Below, piece after piece: positions 17,398 through 25,510 of a stretch of DNA of 64,000 bases; positions within the stretch are counted from its first letter, which is position 1; each line of letters opens with the position of its first letter. The stretch lies in NCBI RefSeq assembly GCF_013044505.1, contig NZ_JABERD010000014.1, positions 1 to 64,000 on the forward strand, given 5' to 3'. The stretch comes from Streptomyces sp. S3(2020). GTDB lineage: Bacteria > Actinomycetota > Actinomycetes > Streptomycetales > Streptomycetaceae. The position numbers were made by a program, and so were the translations under genes. The notes below the pieces were generated by a model that was not told where the DNA came from, searched no databases, and saw nothing but the letters and a program-made list of their open reading frames with translations.

Positions 17398-19353
17398 ATG
17401 CTCACCTCCGCACTCTTGGCCGGCGATCCCCTGCTGGAGGCCATCGCACAGGACCAGGACCGTATCTCCCGGTCCCGGCACCGTACCGATCCGGCTGTGC
17501 GGAAGGTGCAGATCGCTCTGCTGGACCAGGACCCGAACTGTCTGCCCCGGTTCGGGGCCGACGGCGACTACGGCGACGAGACGGCGGGTGCGGTGGCCCG
17601 GTTCAAGGCGGAGGTGCTCGGGGTTCCGCCGGCCGAGATCATCGATGACGTGGGCCCCTTGACGGTCCTGAAGCTGGACGAGATCCGTGCGGCCGTCGAA
17701 CACCCGCCCGTCCCGCCCGTCCCGGGTGTCGCTCCTGAGGAGTGGCTGCTGACCGACGCCGAGATGGGCGGCTTCCGCTCCCCCGCCTTCACCCTGGACA
17801 ACCTGGTCCTGTTCTTCGTCGACGGCGAGGCCTACTACAACACCCTGGCCGCTCGCCTGGACGGTCTGGCGGCCGGAGACCGGGTGCTGTTCGCGGGCTG
17901 GCGGTTCTCACCCGAGCAGAAGCTGCTTCCCGCGGTCGCGGGCGCACCGGGGTTCCTCGACCGGCTTCTCAAGCTGCACGCCGACGGCGTGGTGGTGCGT
18001 GCGCTGCTGTACGGCTCGCAGTTCTCCACGCTGCCGGTGCGCAGGCCGAGGGTTCCGACCCTTCCCTCCAAGGACAACTTCGACTTCCGCACCGCTCTGG
18101 TCGATGCCGGGGCGCAGGCCGTCCTCGACGCCCGGGTGGGTCACTTCGGGTCCCACCACCAGAAGTGTGCCGTGGTGCAGGGCGCCGCCGAGGGGCCCTG
18201 TGCGTTCGTCGGCGGCATCGACGTCTGTCTCGACCGCTGGGACAACGCCGCCCACGTCGATCCGCCCGTACGGCAGCGGGAGCCGGACTTCCTCGGGCAG
18301 AAGATCTCGCTGCCCGGCTGGCACGACGTGCAGTGCGCGGTGTTCGGGCCCGCCGTCGGCCAGATCTGGCAGGGCCTGGTCCAGCGCTGGAACGACCCCA
18401 CACCGCCCAGCCGTCTCGATGCGACGCCCGCGCCGATCCCCGTGTCGGAGGCCCCCGGACCGCCGGCCACCTCGGGCACCCAGGCCGTGCAGGTGCTGCG
18501 CACGCTCACCTGCAAGAGCGTCTACTCGTTCCTGCCGGGCGGCGAGTTCACCGTCCTGGCCGGGTACCGCAAGGCCATCCGACGGGCGCGGCACTTCATC
18601 TACGTCGAGGACCAGTATCTGTGGCCCTCGCCCGTCGTCGACGACCTGCGCGACGCCGCTGCCCGGGGCGTCCAGGTCATCCTGGTCACCGCACGCGACT
18701 TCGACGCGCCGGGACTGAAAGACGTCCACAAGACACTGCGGGCCGAGGCCCTCCAGCGCATCGCCTCCGCCGCTCCCGCGAACGTCCACTGCTTCCATCT
18801 GGAGCAGGCGGCGACCAGCCTTCAGGTCTACGTCCACGCCAAACTGCTGATCGCCGACGACCAGTACGCCGCCGCGGGCAGCGCCAATCTGAACTTCCGC
18901 TCCCACACCACGGATTCGGAGCTCCAGCTCGGCGTCTTCGACACGGAGCTGATCGACAGCGCGATCGGGGGTGCGCCGCACCGGGCGGGAAGGTCCGTCC
19001 GTGAGCTGCGTACACAGATCTGGGGAGAGCACCTCAACGAGGATCCGTCGCTGCACGAGGACCCGCTGGTGGGGCTGGGGCGTATGCCTTCGGCCGGAGG
19101 GAAGACGGGCCATCTGGTCCACTTCCCCGTTCCCGCGCAGGTTCCCGCCGTGGACTGGCGTGAAACGGTGCGCGAACTGCTGCGTTCCGTCCAGGAGATG
19201 GAGAACTGGCAGCTCCTGGCACCCATCGTGCTCGGCCCGCTGTCCCTGCCCCTCACGCTGGTGCCGGGCATGGACCTGGGCAGCCTCGCCGACCTGATCC
19301 CCGACCCCGAGTCGTTCCTGCGGAGCCTGCTCAACCCTCACACCGTCTGCTGA
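17398..19353 (+). CDS. Phospholipase D-family protein with N-terminal PG-binding-like module
   Basis: Residues 17-62 resemble a peptidoglycan-binding repeat (a LxxDGDYGDETAGAVARFK core). The rest is a phospholipase D superfamily enzyme with two HKD motifs: H254-Q-K256 in SHHQKCAVV followed by FVGGIDVCLDRWD, and H480-A-K482-L-L-I-A-D487 followed by GSANLNFRS. Both catalytic His-Lys pairs are intact, so cleavage of a phosphodiester in phospholipid is likely. The 651 residues fit the family. No leader is visible. The ATG at 17398 follows a GAAGGAG site. The last 100 residues include a hydrophobic stretch (LLAPIVLGPLSLPLTLVPG) that could contact membrane. It resembles Tle5 effectors, but delivery here is unproven. 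Confidence 0.85.
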   Translation: MLTSALLAGDPLLEAIAQDQDRISRSRHRTDPAVRKVQIALLDQDPNCLPRFGADGDYGDETAGAVARFKAEVLGVPPAEIIDDVGPLTVLKLDEIRAAVEHPPVPPVPGVAPEEWLLTDAEMGGFRSPAFTLDNLVLFFVDGEAYYNTLAARLDGLAAGDRVLFAGWRFSPEQKLLPAVAGAPGFLDRLLKLHADGVVVRALLYGSQFSTLPVRRPRVPTLPSKDNFDFRTALVDAGAQAVLDARVGHFGSHHQKCAVVQGAAEGPCAFVGGIDVCLDRWDNAAHVDPPVRQREPDFLGQKISLPGWHDVQCAVFGPAVGQIWQGLVQRWNDPTPPSRLDATPAPIPVSEAPGPPATSGTQAVQVLRTLTCKSVYSFLPGGEFTVLAGYRKAIRRARHFIYVEDQYLWPSPVVDDLRDAAARGVQVILVTARDFDAPGLKDVHKTLRAEALQRIASAAPANVHCFHLEQAATSLQVYVHAKLLIADDQYAAAGSANLNFRSHTTDSELQLGVFDTELIDSAIGGAPHRAGRSVRELRTQIWGEHLNEDPSLHEDPLVGLGRMPSAGGKTGHLVHFPVPAQVPAVDWRETVRELLRSVQEMENWQLLAPIVLGPLSLPLTLVPGMDLGSLADLIPDPESFLRSLLNPHTVC

Positions 19354-19374
19354 GCACACAGTCTGCTGAGCCGG

Positions 19375-20253
19375 TCAGGCGCCCTGCACGGTGAATCCGA
19401 GGCCGGAGAGCTGTGCGGCGAGCGCGGACACCGTGTCGGGGTCGTTGAACGCCCCGTTCCCGGACAGGCCGTTGGCCGACTGGAACTCCCTGACCTTGCC
19501 CTGGGTGAGGGGGCCGTCCACACCGTCCTGGGCGAGCGGTCCGAAGCCCAGGGCGAGCAGCGCGCCTTGTACGCCGAACACGTCCGACACGTCCAGTGCG
19601 ATCTGTTCGAGGGGCAGGCCCTGGTCGTCCACGGAGCGGGCCAGCAGGAAGTGGGCCCGGTCGAGCTTGTTGCGGATCCTGATCGTGCCCACGTCCGGGG
19701 TGAAGTGGGACTCATCGGCCGCGCCCACCCAGTTCCGGACTCCCACATGCCCCTGGAACTTGGGGAAGCGGAACATCGGGCCCATCGCCCAGCTCATGCT
19801 CAGCGCGCCGAGTTGGGCGTTGGCGGGCCAGGCGGCGAAGTCGTGGAAACCGTCGCGGGAGACGAGTACCGACTCCATCTCGTCGAGCTTCTCGAAGACA
19901 TGGCGGTCGATTTCGGCGTCGTCGACGTGCAGGCGGGTGAACTGCTGGAACTTCCCGTGCAGCCCCTGTGGCGCCAGCTCCAGATGCGATTTCACCGCGT
20001 CCCAGTCCAGCGCGACCTCCTCGGGCGTGGCCTGCGTGTCCACGTCGTTGACGAGCCAGCGCAGCCTGTTGGCGGCGGCCAGGGAGGCGGCCCGTTCCGC
20101 CGCTGTCGGGGCGGAGTTGTCCCGGGCCGTCTCGTCGATCTTGTTGCCTATTCCGGTGCTCACGTACCCCTTGACGTCCAGGTACATGAAGCGGACGCGT
20201 CCTTCCAGGGGGTCGTTGAAGGTGATCCAGTAGTCGCGGACGCTCTGGTGCAT
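19375..20253 (-). CDS. T4-type lysozyme-like protein with C-terminal PG-binding repeat
   Basis: The N-terminal 40 residues hold E17 and D26 in a PLEGRVRFMYLDVKGYVSTG context followed by GIGN; the nine-residue Glu-Asp spacing equals that of phage T4 lysozyme (E11, D20), with S32/T33 near the T26 position. The enzyme should cut the MurNAc-GlcNAc bond of peptidoglycan. Residues from about 225 resemble a peptidoglycan-binding module (LLALGFGPLAQDGVDGPLTQGKVREFQ). There is no signal peptide. The ATG at 20253 has a GGAAGG site and lies inside the 3' end of the SARP gene (94-nt overlap), so the pair is probably co-transcribed with the regulator first. Confidence 0.7.
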   Translation of the reverse strand: MHQSVRDYWITFNDPLEGRVRFMYLDVKGYVSTGIGNKIDETARDNSAPTAAERAASLAAANRLRWLVNDVDTQATPEEVALDWDAVKSHLELAPQGLHGKFQQFTRLHVDDAEIDRHVFEKLDEMESVLVSRDGFHDFAAWPANAQLGALSMSWAMGPMFRFPKFQGHVGVRNWVGAADESHFTPDVGTIRIRNKLDRAHFLLARSVDDQGLPLEQIALDVSDVFGVQGALLALGFGPLAQDGVDGPLTQGKVREFQSANGLSGNGAFNDPDTVSALAAQLSGLGFTVQGA

Positions 20254-20981
20254 GATGCTGCCGCCTTCCTGCCGCTGTCTCGTGGACGCTCGGGAAGCAT
20301 CCTGGTGAACCGAGGCGAGGGCGTTACGCCGAGTTCCTCGTCCAGCAGTCGGCAGAACGCCTCGTAGTGACGTAGCGCCTCGGCGACATTGCCTTCCGCG
20401 AGATGGGCCGACACCACCGCCCGGTGCGCGCTCTCGCGCAGTGGCTCCGCGCGCACGCTCGCCCAGGCCGCCTCCACCGCGAGTGCCGGTCTGCCCTGCC
20501 GTATCAGTGCCTCGGCGAGCGCGTCGAGTGCGTGCAGCCGCAGTTGCCGCAGCCGTTCCCGTTCCAGCAGCACCCAGTCCTCGTCCCAGCCCGGCAGCAG
20601 GTCCTCGCCGGTCAGGAGGTCCAGCGACGGCCCTGTCTGCGGGCCGTCGCCCTGTACGACGCGCAGGGCCGTCCGTATGAAGGCGTGGACGTCGACCCGT
20701 AGCGCGGGGGCGACCTGAAGGGCGTCCCCCGTGCAACCGATCAGGGGCGGCTCGCCCGGCGGCAGCTTCCACAGGGTGGTGCGCAGGCTGCCCCGCGCGT
20801 GTCCTTCGGTGACCTCGGGCCACAGGGTGCCGGCCAGGACCGTGCGGGACGCGTGCCCGCGCAGTCCCAGGTAGGCGAGGAGCCGCTGGCCGTTGCGTCC
20901 CAGCTCGACGGTCCCGGTGTCCCGTTCCAGCCGGAACTGGCCGAGCAGTCGTAGCCGGGGAGGAGCAGACACCACGTTCAT
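20160..20981 (-). CDS. SARP-family transcriptional activator
   Basis: Residues 1-95 read as an OmpR-type winged helix (RLRLLGQFRLERDTGTVELG, then LLAYLGLRG, LAGTLWPEV and LRTTLWKL); residues about 100-245 form the helical bacterial transcriptional activation domain (LLPGWDEDWVLLERERLRQL and EALRHYEAFCRLLDEELG). At 273 residues it is a small SARP of the ActII-ORF4/RedD size. The ATG at 20981 follows GGGAG by 6 nt. Its last about 30 codons overlap the lysozyme start, which may mean a late frame change extended the C-terminus. SARPs bind direct repeats spaced 11 bp; such repeats occur at 21048-21076, upstream of its own divergent start. Confidence 0.85.
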   Translation of the reverse strand: MNVVSAPPRLRLLGQFRLERDTGTVELGRNGQRLLAYLGLRGHASRTVLAGTLWPEVTEGHARGSLRTTLWKLPPGEPPLIGCTGDALQVAPALRVDVHAFIRTALRVVQGDGPQTGPSLDLLTGEDLLPGWDEDWVLLERERLRQLRLHALDALAEALIRQGRPALAVEAAWASVRAEPLRESAHRAVVSAHLAEGNVAEALRHYEAFCRLLDEELGVTPSPRFTRMLPERPRDSGRKAAASCTRASATTGSPSTTPWKDASASCTWTSRGT

Positions 20982-21047
20982 CGCCTTCTCCCACGGACGA
21001 GTCAGTACCATTTTCGGTCCCGCTCCCACACCGTGCAATTCAGCACC

Positions 21048-21092
21048 GCTGACGCCGCGGTGACGCTCAGGTGACACCTGTTTCCGTACCTT
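21048..21092 (+). promoter_or_regulatory. Probable SARP operator: three 7-bp direct repeats at 11-bp period, with -10
   Basis: GCTGACG (21048), GGTGACG (21059) and GGTGACA (21070) are separated by exactly 4 bp each, the geometry of SARP binding sites. Ten bases after the last unit comes TACCTT (21087-21092), which fits a -10 for the downstream + strand gene starting at 21136. The site lies between the SARP gene and the peptidoglycan-enzyme genes, so it may serve both. Recognition by this SARP is inference from geometry and position. Confidence 0.6.
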
Positions 21093-21135
21093 CGAGCAAA
21101 CGCCGCCCCTCGCGAAACCCGAAGGGGATCCCCTC

Positions 21136-21852
21136 ATGGTCGCTCTGTCGAACGTCCGGTTCGGGAAGCGGAACGAGGACGTACGCACCGTGCAGAAAGC
21201 CCTCATCAAACGCGGACACAAACTCCCCGACGGCGCCACCGGCTTCTTCGGCGAACAGACCAAAGCCGCCTACCGCGCCGAACAACGCAAACAAGGCTTC
21301 ACAGGAACCGACGCCGACGGCATACCCGGCCCCACCTCCCTGGCCACCCTCGGCCGCCTCACCGGATTCTCCGTCGACGGCGCGAGCGCACCGACCGCCC
21401 CCAAGGGACGGCTCGCGCTCGCCCAGGTCACCTTCCGGGACCCCGGCAACGAGTCCGGGGCGACGGCGATGCAGCGCTACGCGCGCAAGGCGTGCGAACT
21501 GACCGGCATGGACCCGAAGTTCGGTGTCCCGGCCCTCGCCACCATCGCCAAGCGCGAATCCGCCTCCAACCACCCGATGTTCCGTGTGAACAGGACGGAC
21601 TCCAACGCGCACGGCGCCCGCGCCGCCGACGGCCACCCGCTGAACTGCTCCCGGGGCGCCACGCAGTGCATTCCGACCACGTTCGCCCACCACCACCAGG
21701 CGGGCACCGCGACCACGCCCTACGACGTGGTCGCCTGCATGTGCGCGACGGTCAACTACGTGCGCGACCGCTACGACGTGAACCAGTCCGGCTCGAACTT
21801 CGCCGCCCGCGTCCAGCAGGCCGATCCGAACCGGGCTCCCCACTGGTACTAG
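21136..21852 (+). CDS. Lysozyme/transglycosylase-like protein with N-terminal PG-binding module
   Basis: Residues 1-80 form a peptidoglycan-binding module beginning directly at the start codon (VRFGKRNEDVRTVQKALIKR). After an Ala/Pro linker, residues 100-238 contain FGVPALATIAKRES with E141 as a candidate acid catalyst, HPMFRVNRTDSNAHG and several Cys. The layout suits a lysozyme or lytic transglycosylase fold, but the exact family is not certain. The protein has no signal peptide. The ATG at 21136 follows GAAGGGGATC. It is tightly linked (9 bp) to the M23 gene and shares with it a 197-bp identical stretch. Confidence 0.65.
   Translation: MVALSNVRFGKRNEDVRTVQKALIKRGHKLPDGATGFFGEQTKAAYRAEQRKQGFTGTDADGIPGPTSLATLGRLTGFSVDGASAPTAPKGRLALAQVTFRDPGNESGATAMQRYARKACELTGMDPKFGVPALATIAKRESASNHPMFRVNRTDSNAHGARAADGHPLNCSRGATQCIPTTFAHHHQAGTATTPYDVVACMCATVNYVRDRYDVNQSGSNFAARVQQADPNRAPHWY
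21178..21374 (+). repeat. 197-bp exact direct repeat, copy 1 (PG-binding module)
   Basis: Identical base for base to 21904-22100. Upstream of it, back to each start codon, the two copies differ at only four synonymous positions (the last at 21177). The repeat covers most of the peptidoglycan-binding module shared by the two neighbouring genes. Confidence 0.95.
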
Positions 21853-21861
21853 GAGCCTCCG

Positions 21862-22545
21862 ATGGTCGCACTGTCCAACGTCCGGTTCGGCAAGCGGAAC
21901 GAAGACGTACGCACCGTGCAGAAAGCCCTCATCAAACGCGGACACAAACTCCCCGACGGCGCCACCGGCTTCTTCGGCGAACAGACCAAAGCCGCCTACC
22001 GCGCCGAACAACGCAAACAAGGCTTCACAGGAACCGACGCCGACGGCATACCCGGCCCCACCTCCCTGGCCACCCTCGGCCGCCTCACCGGATTCTCCGT
22101 GAACGCGAAAGCGGCACGCCCTGCCACGCCGCGCCCCGCCACGGGACGGGTCGCCTCCCCCGTGCCCGGCCACAAAGTCAGCTTCCAGTTCTTCGAGCGC
22201 GGCAACTACGCCTGGAAGCCCGCCGGTGTCGGCCGCCACACCGGGCAGGACTTCGCCGCCAAGTCCGGCGCCCCCGTCGTCGCCGTACGCAGCGGCACCA
22301 TCGCCTGGTCCAACAAGAACGGCGGAGCATACGGCGACTGGATCGGCCTGGCAGCGGACAACGGCCACGTCTACACGTACTGCCACCTCTCGCAGCGCCA
22401 GGTACGCACGGGCCAGCACGTCAAGGCGGGCCAACAGCTGGGCAAGGTCGGCAGCACCGGCAACTCCACCGGCCCGCACCTGCACTTCGAGATGTCGAAG
22501 GGCCGCACCTGGTCCTACGGCGATGTCGCCAAGCCCAGCTGGTGA
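21862..22545 (+). CDS. M23 (LytM) endopeptidase with N-terminal PG-binding module
   Basis: Residues 1-80 are the same peptidoglycan-binding module as in the gene before. Residues about 100-227 form a complete M23 zinc peptidase: H126-xxx-D130 in GRHTGQDFAA, H175 in TYCHLS, and H206-L-H208 in TGPHLHFEMS. Such enzymes cut peptide cross-links of peptidoglycan. All metal ligands are present, so it should be active. No leader is visible, unlike most secreted M23 enzymes. The ATG at 21862 is 9 bp after the preceding stop with AGGAG close by, so the two are one transcript: one likely attacks the glycan, the other the peptide. Confidence 0.88.
   Translation: MVALSNVRFGKRNEDVRTVQKALIKRGHKLPDGATGFFGEQTKAAYRAEQRKQGFTGTDADGIPGPTSLATLGRLTGFSVNAKAARPATPRPATGRVASPVPGHKVSFQFFERGNYAWKPAGVGRHTGQDFAAKSGAPVVAVRSGTIAWSNKNGGAYGDWIGLAADNGHVYTYCHLSQRQVRTGQHVKAGQQLGKVGSTGNSTGPHLHFEMSKGRTWSYGDVAKPSW
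21904..22100 (+). repeat. 197-bp exact direct repeat, copy 2 (PG-binding module)
   Basis: Identical to 21178-21374, offset by 726 bp. Identity at third codon positions over about 65 codons points to recent duplication or gene conversion. Confidence 0.95.
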
Positions 22546-22556
22546 AGCGGCTGGTG

Positions 22557-23417
22557 TCAGGCGTCCTCGAACAGCAGGTCCTCGGGCGGGTGTGTCATCC
22601 GCACGGTCTGACCGTTCGTGACCTCCACGACCTTGTGCAGGCCCACGCAGCGCTCGCCGGTGGAGAGGATGGAGTAGCGGTCCCTGGCGCCGGCCAGGTA
22701 CGCGGGGAAGCATGTGACGGGCATGTCGAGGGCGAGGTAGTCGACCATGCGGCGGAACAGCTTCGGCAGCAGCACGGCATCGTCCGTCAGGGACGCCAGG
22801 CCGGTGATCTTCGCGCCGGTCGTGGTGACATCGCTCGGCCACAGACCGCGCCCCGCCTCCCGGGCCTGCGTCGCCGTGGTGGACATCTCCACCCGCAGGC
22901 TGGTGAACAGGCTGCGATAGAACGTCGGGTACACCAACCCGCTCGTGAGCAGATGGTGGTTGACCGTCGTCCTCAGCACCGTGACGTCGACGTCGATCTC
23001 CAGGCCGCTCGTCCCGGGCGGTGTTCCGCGCCCCGCCAGGGCGATGCAGCGTCCGTGGACGTCGGAACCGCGGGTGAGGACGAACCCGGGGACCGTCTCC
23101 GGCGTGGTGGCGGTGACCGTCTCGTCCGGACGGTGCTGGACATCGGTGAATCCGAGCCAGCTCAGCAGCTCGTCGCGTGCGGCGTGGGCGAACGGCAGTG
23201 GCTGGTGGACACGGTTGGCGCCGTAGTGCGTCTCGAGCGCGTCGATCGCGTCCAGCCGTAGCTTCGCCCGGCCCGTCACACTGTGCTCGACGGCACGGCC
23301 CAACCCGCCGCCGACCAGGCTCCACTGCGAGGGGTCGTCGGCCGTGAAACCGACCGTGTCCCCGTCCGGCTGCGAGCCCTTGACGTCGTAGAAGCCCTTG
23401 ATGAGCAGCATCGGCAT
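22557..23417 (-). CDS. Staphylococcal-nuclease-fold protein
   Basis: The three catalytic residues of thermonuclease have plausible counterparts: R54 and E62 in AKLRLDAIDALETHYG (eight apart, as R35 and E43 in the reference enzyme), and R123 in DVHGRCIALAG, matching the KYGRGLAYI motif around R87. D18-G-D20-T21 also fits the family opening. At 286 residues it is longer than a minimal nuclease, with an added C-terminal domain containing TCFPAYLAGARDRYSILSTGE. Expected activity is Ca-dependent cleavage of DNA or RNA. There is no signal peptide. It converges on the M23 gene with 11 bp between stops. Assignment is by motif only. Confidence 0.6.
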   Translation of the reverse strand: MPMLLIKGFYDVKGSQPDGDTVGFTADDPSQWSLVGGGLGRAVEHSVTGRAKLRLDAIDALETHYGANRVHQPLPFAHAARDELLSWLGFTDVQHRPDETVTATTPETVPGFVLTRGSDVHGRCIALAGRGTPPGTSGLEIDVDVTVLRTTVNHHLLTSGLVYPTFYRSLFTSLRVEMSTTATQAREAGRGLWPSDVTTTGAKITGLASLTDDAVLLPKLFRRMVDYLALDMPVTCFPAYLAGARDRYSILSTGERCVGLHKVVEVTNGQTVRMTHPPEDLLFEDA

Positions 23418-23524
23418 GACGACACCTCCACGGGTTCGACGGCGGATGGAAGCAGATCGCCGCGGCCGGAACCCCTCCCGTACGGCTCGTCGGGACCACC
23501 CGCACAGGTCGTCGTCCCCCTACT

Positions 23525-24616
23525 TCAAAGGGTGCGCCTCGCACGGCGGTTCCGCATGTCCTGCGGGAGGAGTTTCGCGAGCCGGGCCATCTCGGTGGGT
23601 GGGTCGATCACCGGCTGGATGAGGAGTTCGTCGATGCCGGCCTGTTCGAGGGTGGTGATGCGGGCGAGGAGGTCGTCGCGGGTGCCGACCAGGGCCAGGG
23701 TGTTCATCAACGAGGGCAGGACCAGGTCCCGGTCCTGCGGTGCGATGCGGCCGAGGTAGTTGGGGTAGAGCTTGGTGTGCCGGTCCGGCGCGGTGGCGGT
23801 GGTGCCGCGCCGGTCGAGGAGCCGCTGTACCGCCTCGCGTTCGTCGGGGCCGAGTTGATCGGCGAAGGCGGGGGTGTCGGCGGCGGTGTCCGCGGCGTAG
23901 GCCAGCAGCGACAGCACGAGGTGGCCCGTCGCGTCCCGGGCCGCGTCGCCGTGGGGGTCCTCGTCCTCGTCGAGCAGGTGCAGCGAGGTGACCACGTAGG
24001 AGCCCGGGCGTGAGTCGGAGTCGCGGGGTGCGGCCTGGCGGCGGGCGTCGTGCAGCGCGTGCCAGGCGGTGGGGTCCAGCAGGCCGAAGGAGATGAGGCC
24101 GGTGCCGCGGCGGCCCGCGACGGCGGCGGCCCGCGGCCCGAGCGCGGCCACGACGAACTCGATCGGGTCGACGGTGTTCACGTGCGCCCCGGCGTGCAGG
24201 AACCGGATGTCGCTGACCCGGTCACCTTCGCGGTACTCGGCCGGACGGCCCGCGCACAGGTCCTGGAGTGCGGCGGTGAAGCCCTCCATGCCGGCCGCCG
24301 GGGTCGGCCGCATGCCCAGGGTGCGCCGGGCGGTGTTCCCGGTGCCGACTCCGCAGATGATCCGGCCCGGTGCCAGGGCGTTGAGACCGGCGAGCCCGCT
24401 CGCGGCGGCCGGGGCCGAGCGCAGCGCCGGTGAGGTCACACCGATACCGAGCCTGATGCGACTGGTGGCCCTCGCGCACAGGCTCAAGGCGACAAAGGGG
24501 TCCCCATGCACCATCGGAGTGTCGTTGACCCAGAAGCTGTGCAGCCCCAACTCCTCGGCGCGCACAGCGAGTTCCTCCACACCGGGTCGCGCTGCGACGA
24601 CGACGCCCGCCCGCAT
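23525..24616 (-). CDS. LLM-class (F420- or FMN-dependent) oxidoreductase
   Basis: The 363 residues follow the luciferase-like TIM-barrel pattern: LAVRAEELGLHSFWVNDTP, RIRLGIGVTSP, GRIICGVGTGN and a late LALVGTRDDLLARITTLEQAGIDELL ending in a helix typical of the family. In actinomycetes most such proteins use cofactor F420; FMN cannot be excluded. The substrate is unknown. The ATG at 24616 has GGAGG 5 nt upstream. It stands alone, divergent from the lipoprotein gene (233 bp between). Confidence 0.8.
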   Translation of the reverse strand: MRAGVVVAARPGVEELAVRAEELGLHSFWVNDTPMVHGDPFVALSLCARATSRIRLGIGVTSPALRSAPAAASGLAGLNALAPGRIICGVGTGNTARRTLGMRPTPAAGMEGFTAALQDLCAGRPAEYREGDRVSDIRFLHAGAHVNTVDPIEFVVAALGPRAAAVAGRRGTGLISFGLLDPTAWHALHDARRQAAPRDSDSRPGSYVVTSLHLLDEDEDPHGDAARDATGHLVLSLLAYAADTAADTPAFADQLGPDEREAVQRLLDRRGTTATAPDRHTKLYPNYLGRIAPQDRDLVLPSLMNTLALVGTRDDLLARITTLEQAGIDELLIQPVIDPPTEMARLAKLLPQDMRNRRARRTL

Positions 24617-24849
24617 CAAAGCCTCCAAGGAGTCCGCAGGAAACCGAACCCGCTCAGCATGGCAGCTCCCGTCGCAGGACCGCGTGTGACCGGCACCGGG
24701 TGACAGCGGAACAGCGCGGAGGTGGGTGCCGAGCTGAGGCACCGAGCCCGTTGGGCCCCCTGAAGTGGCCCGGTGGTCCGGTGAGGCACAGGATGGGAGC
24801 GGCAAAAGCCGCAGACTGTCATATGTGCCGCCGGAAGGGGCTTCACCGC

Positions 24850-25494
24850 ATGAGTGCCGACGTGTCACAGGCAAAGGACCCTTCACAGCGGCGCCGGGCC
24901 GTGGCCCCGGTCGTCGGGCTCGTGCTGACAGCCGTGAGTGTGGCGGCGCTCGTCTCGTGCAGCACCGACAGCGACGGTGACGACGCGTCCTCGTTCAGTC
25001 CGACGCCCACGGCCGCGGACACGGCGTCGTTCTCCGGCACGTCGCCGTCCGCCCTGGCCTCGATCGGGGCGTCGGTGAAGGCGTCCGCCAAGGAGGCGGC
25101 CTCGGCCGCGGCCTCCTCCGCCTCCGCGCGGGCCTCGGAGTTCGAGGCATCGGTGTCCGCCGAGACCGAACGCGCCAACAAGGCGGCGCAGAAGGAGCTC
25201 GCGGACGTCGACGGTCGGGGCAACGCGACGGCCGACGTCTCGATGACCGGTCTGCCGCGGGCGGAGACGGGCGGTCTGCTCGCCCTCGTCGTGAACATCA
25301 CCAACCGGACGGACAAGACGGCGTCCTACGCCGTCCAGGTCGACTTCCGGGACCCGGACGGCAAGGTCGTCGAGACCCGCTTCGTCGGTGCGGAGGACCT
25401 GGAGCCGGGCGAGAAGGCACAGCCGCTGGCCATCAGTCGCAAGCCCGCCGAGCCGAAGCTGACGGCCGAGATCGCCAAGGCCCAGCGCTACTGA
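24850..25494 (+). CDS. Secreted lipoprotein of unknown function
   Basis: A basic start (KDPSQRRRAVAP) and a hydrophobic helix end in the lipobox LVSC, so the protein should be lipid-anchored on the outer face of the membrane. A long Ala/Ser/Thr-rich and then helical Ala/Glu region (ASAKEAASAAASSASARASEF) follows, and residues from about 130 form a beta domain with GGLLALVVNITNRTDKTASYAVQVDF, resembling FxLYD-type or DUF4352-type extracellular domains. The ATG at 24850 has GGAAGGGG upstream. It converges on the ABC transporter operon, with 16 bp between stops. Confidence 0.75.
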   Translation: MSADVSQAKDPSQRRRAVAPVVGLVLTAVSVAALVSCSTDSDGDDASSFSPTPTAADTASFSGTSPSALASIGASVKASAKEAASAAASSASARASEFEASVSAETERANKAAQKELADVDGRGNATADVSMTGLPRAETGGLLALVVNITNRTDKTASYAVQVDFRDPDGKVVETRFVGAEDLEPGEKAQPLAISRKPAEPKLTAEIAKAQRY

Positions 25495-25510
25495 GCCCGG
25501 CGCGCGACGG

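Noticed and set aside
19345..19371. GTCTGCTGAGC direct repeat at the end of the phospholipase D gene as an attachment site
   Set aside because: Only 11 bp, 16 bp apart, with no integrase or matching distant copy; more likely a small local duplication.
1947..23417. A contractile injection system or prophage tail module
   Set aside because: No sheath, tube, baseplate, spike or AAA+ gene could be recognised. Effector-like enzymes alone do not make the case.
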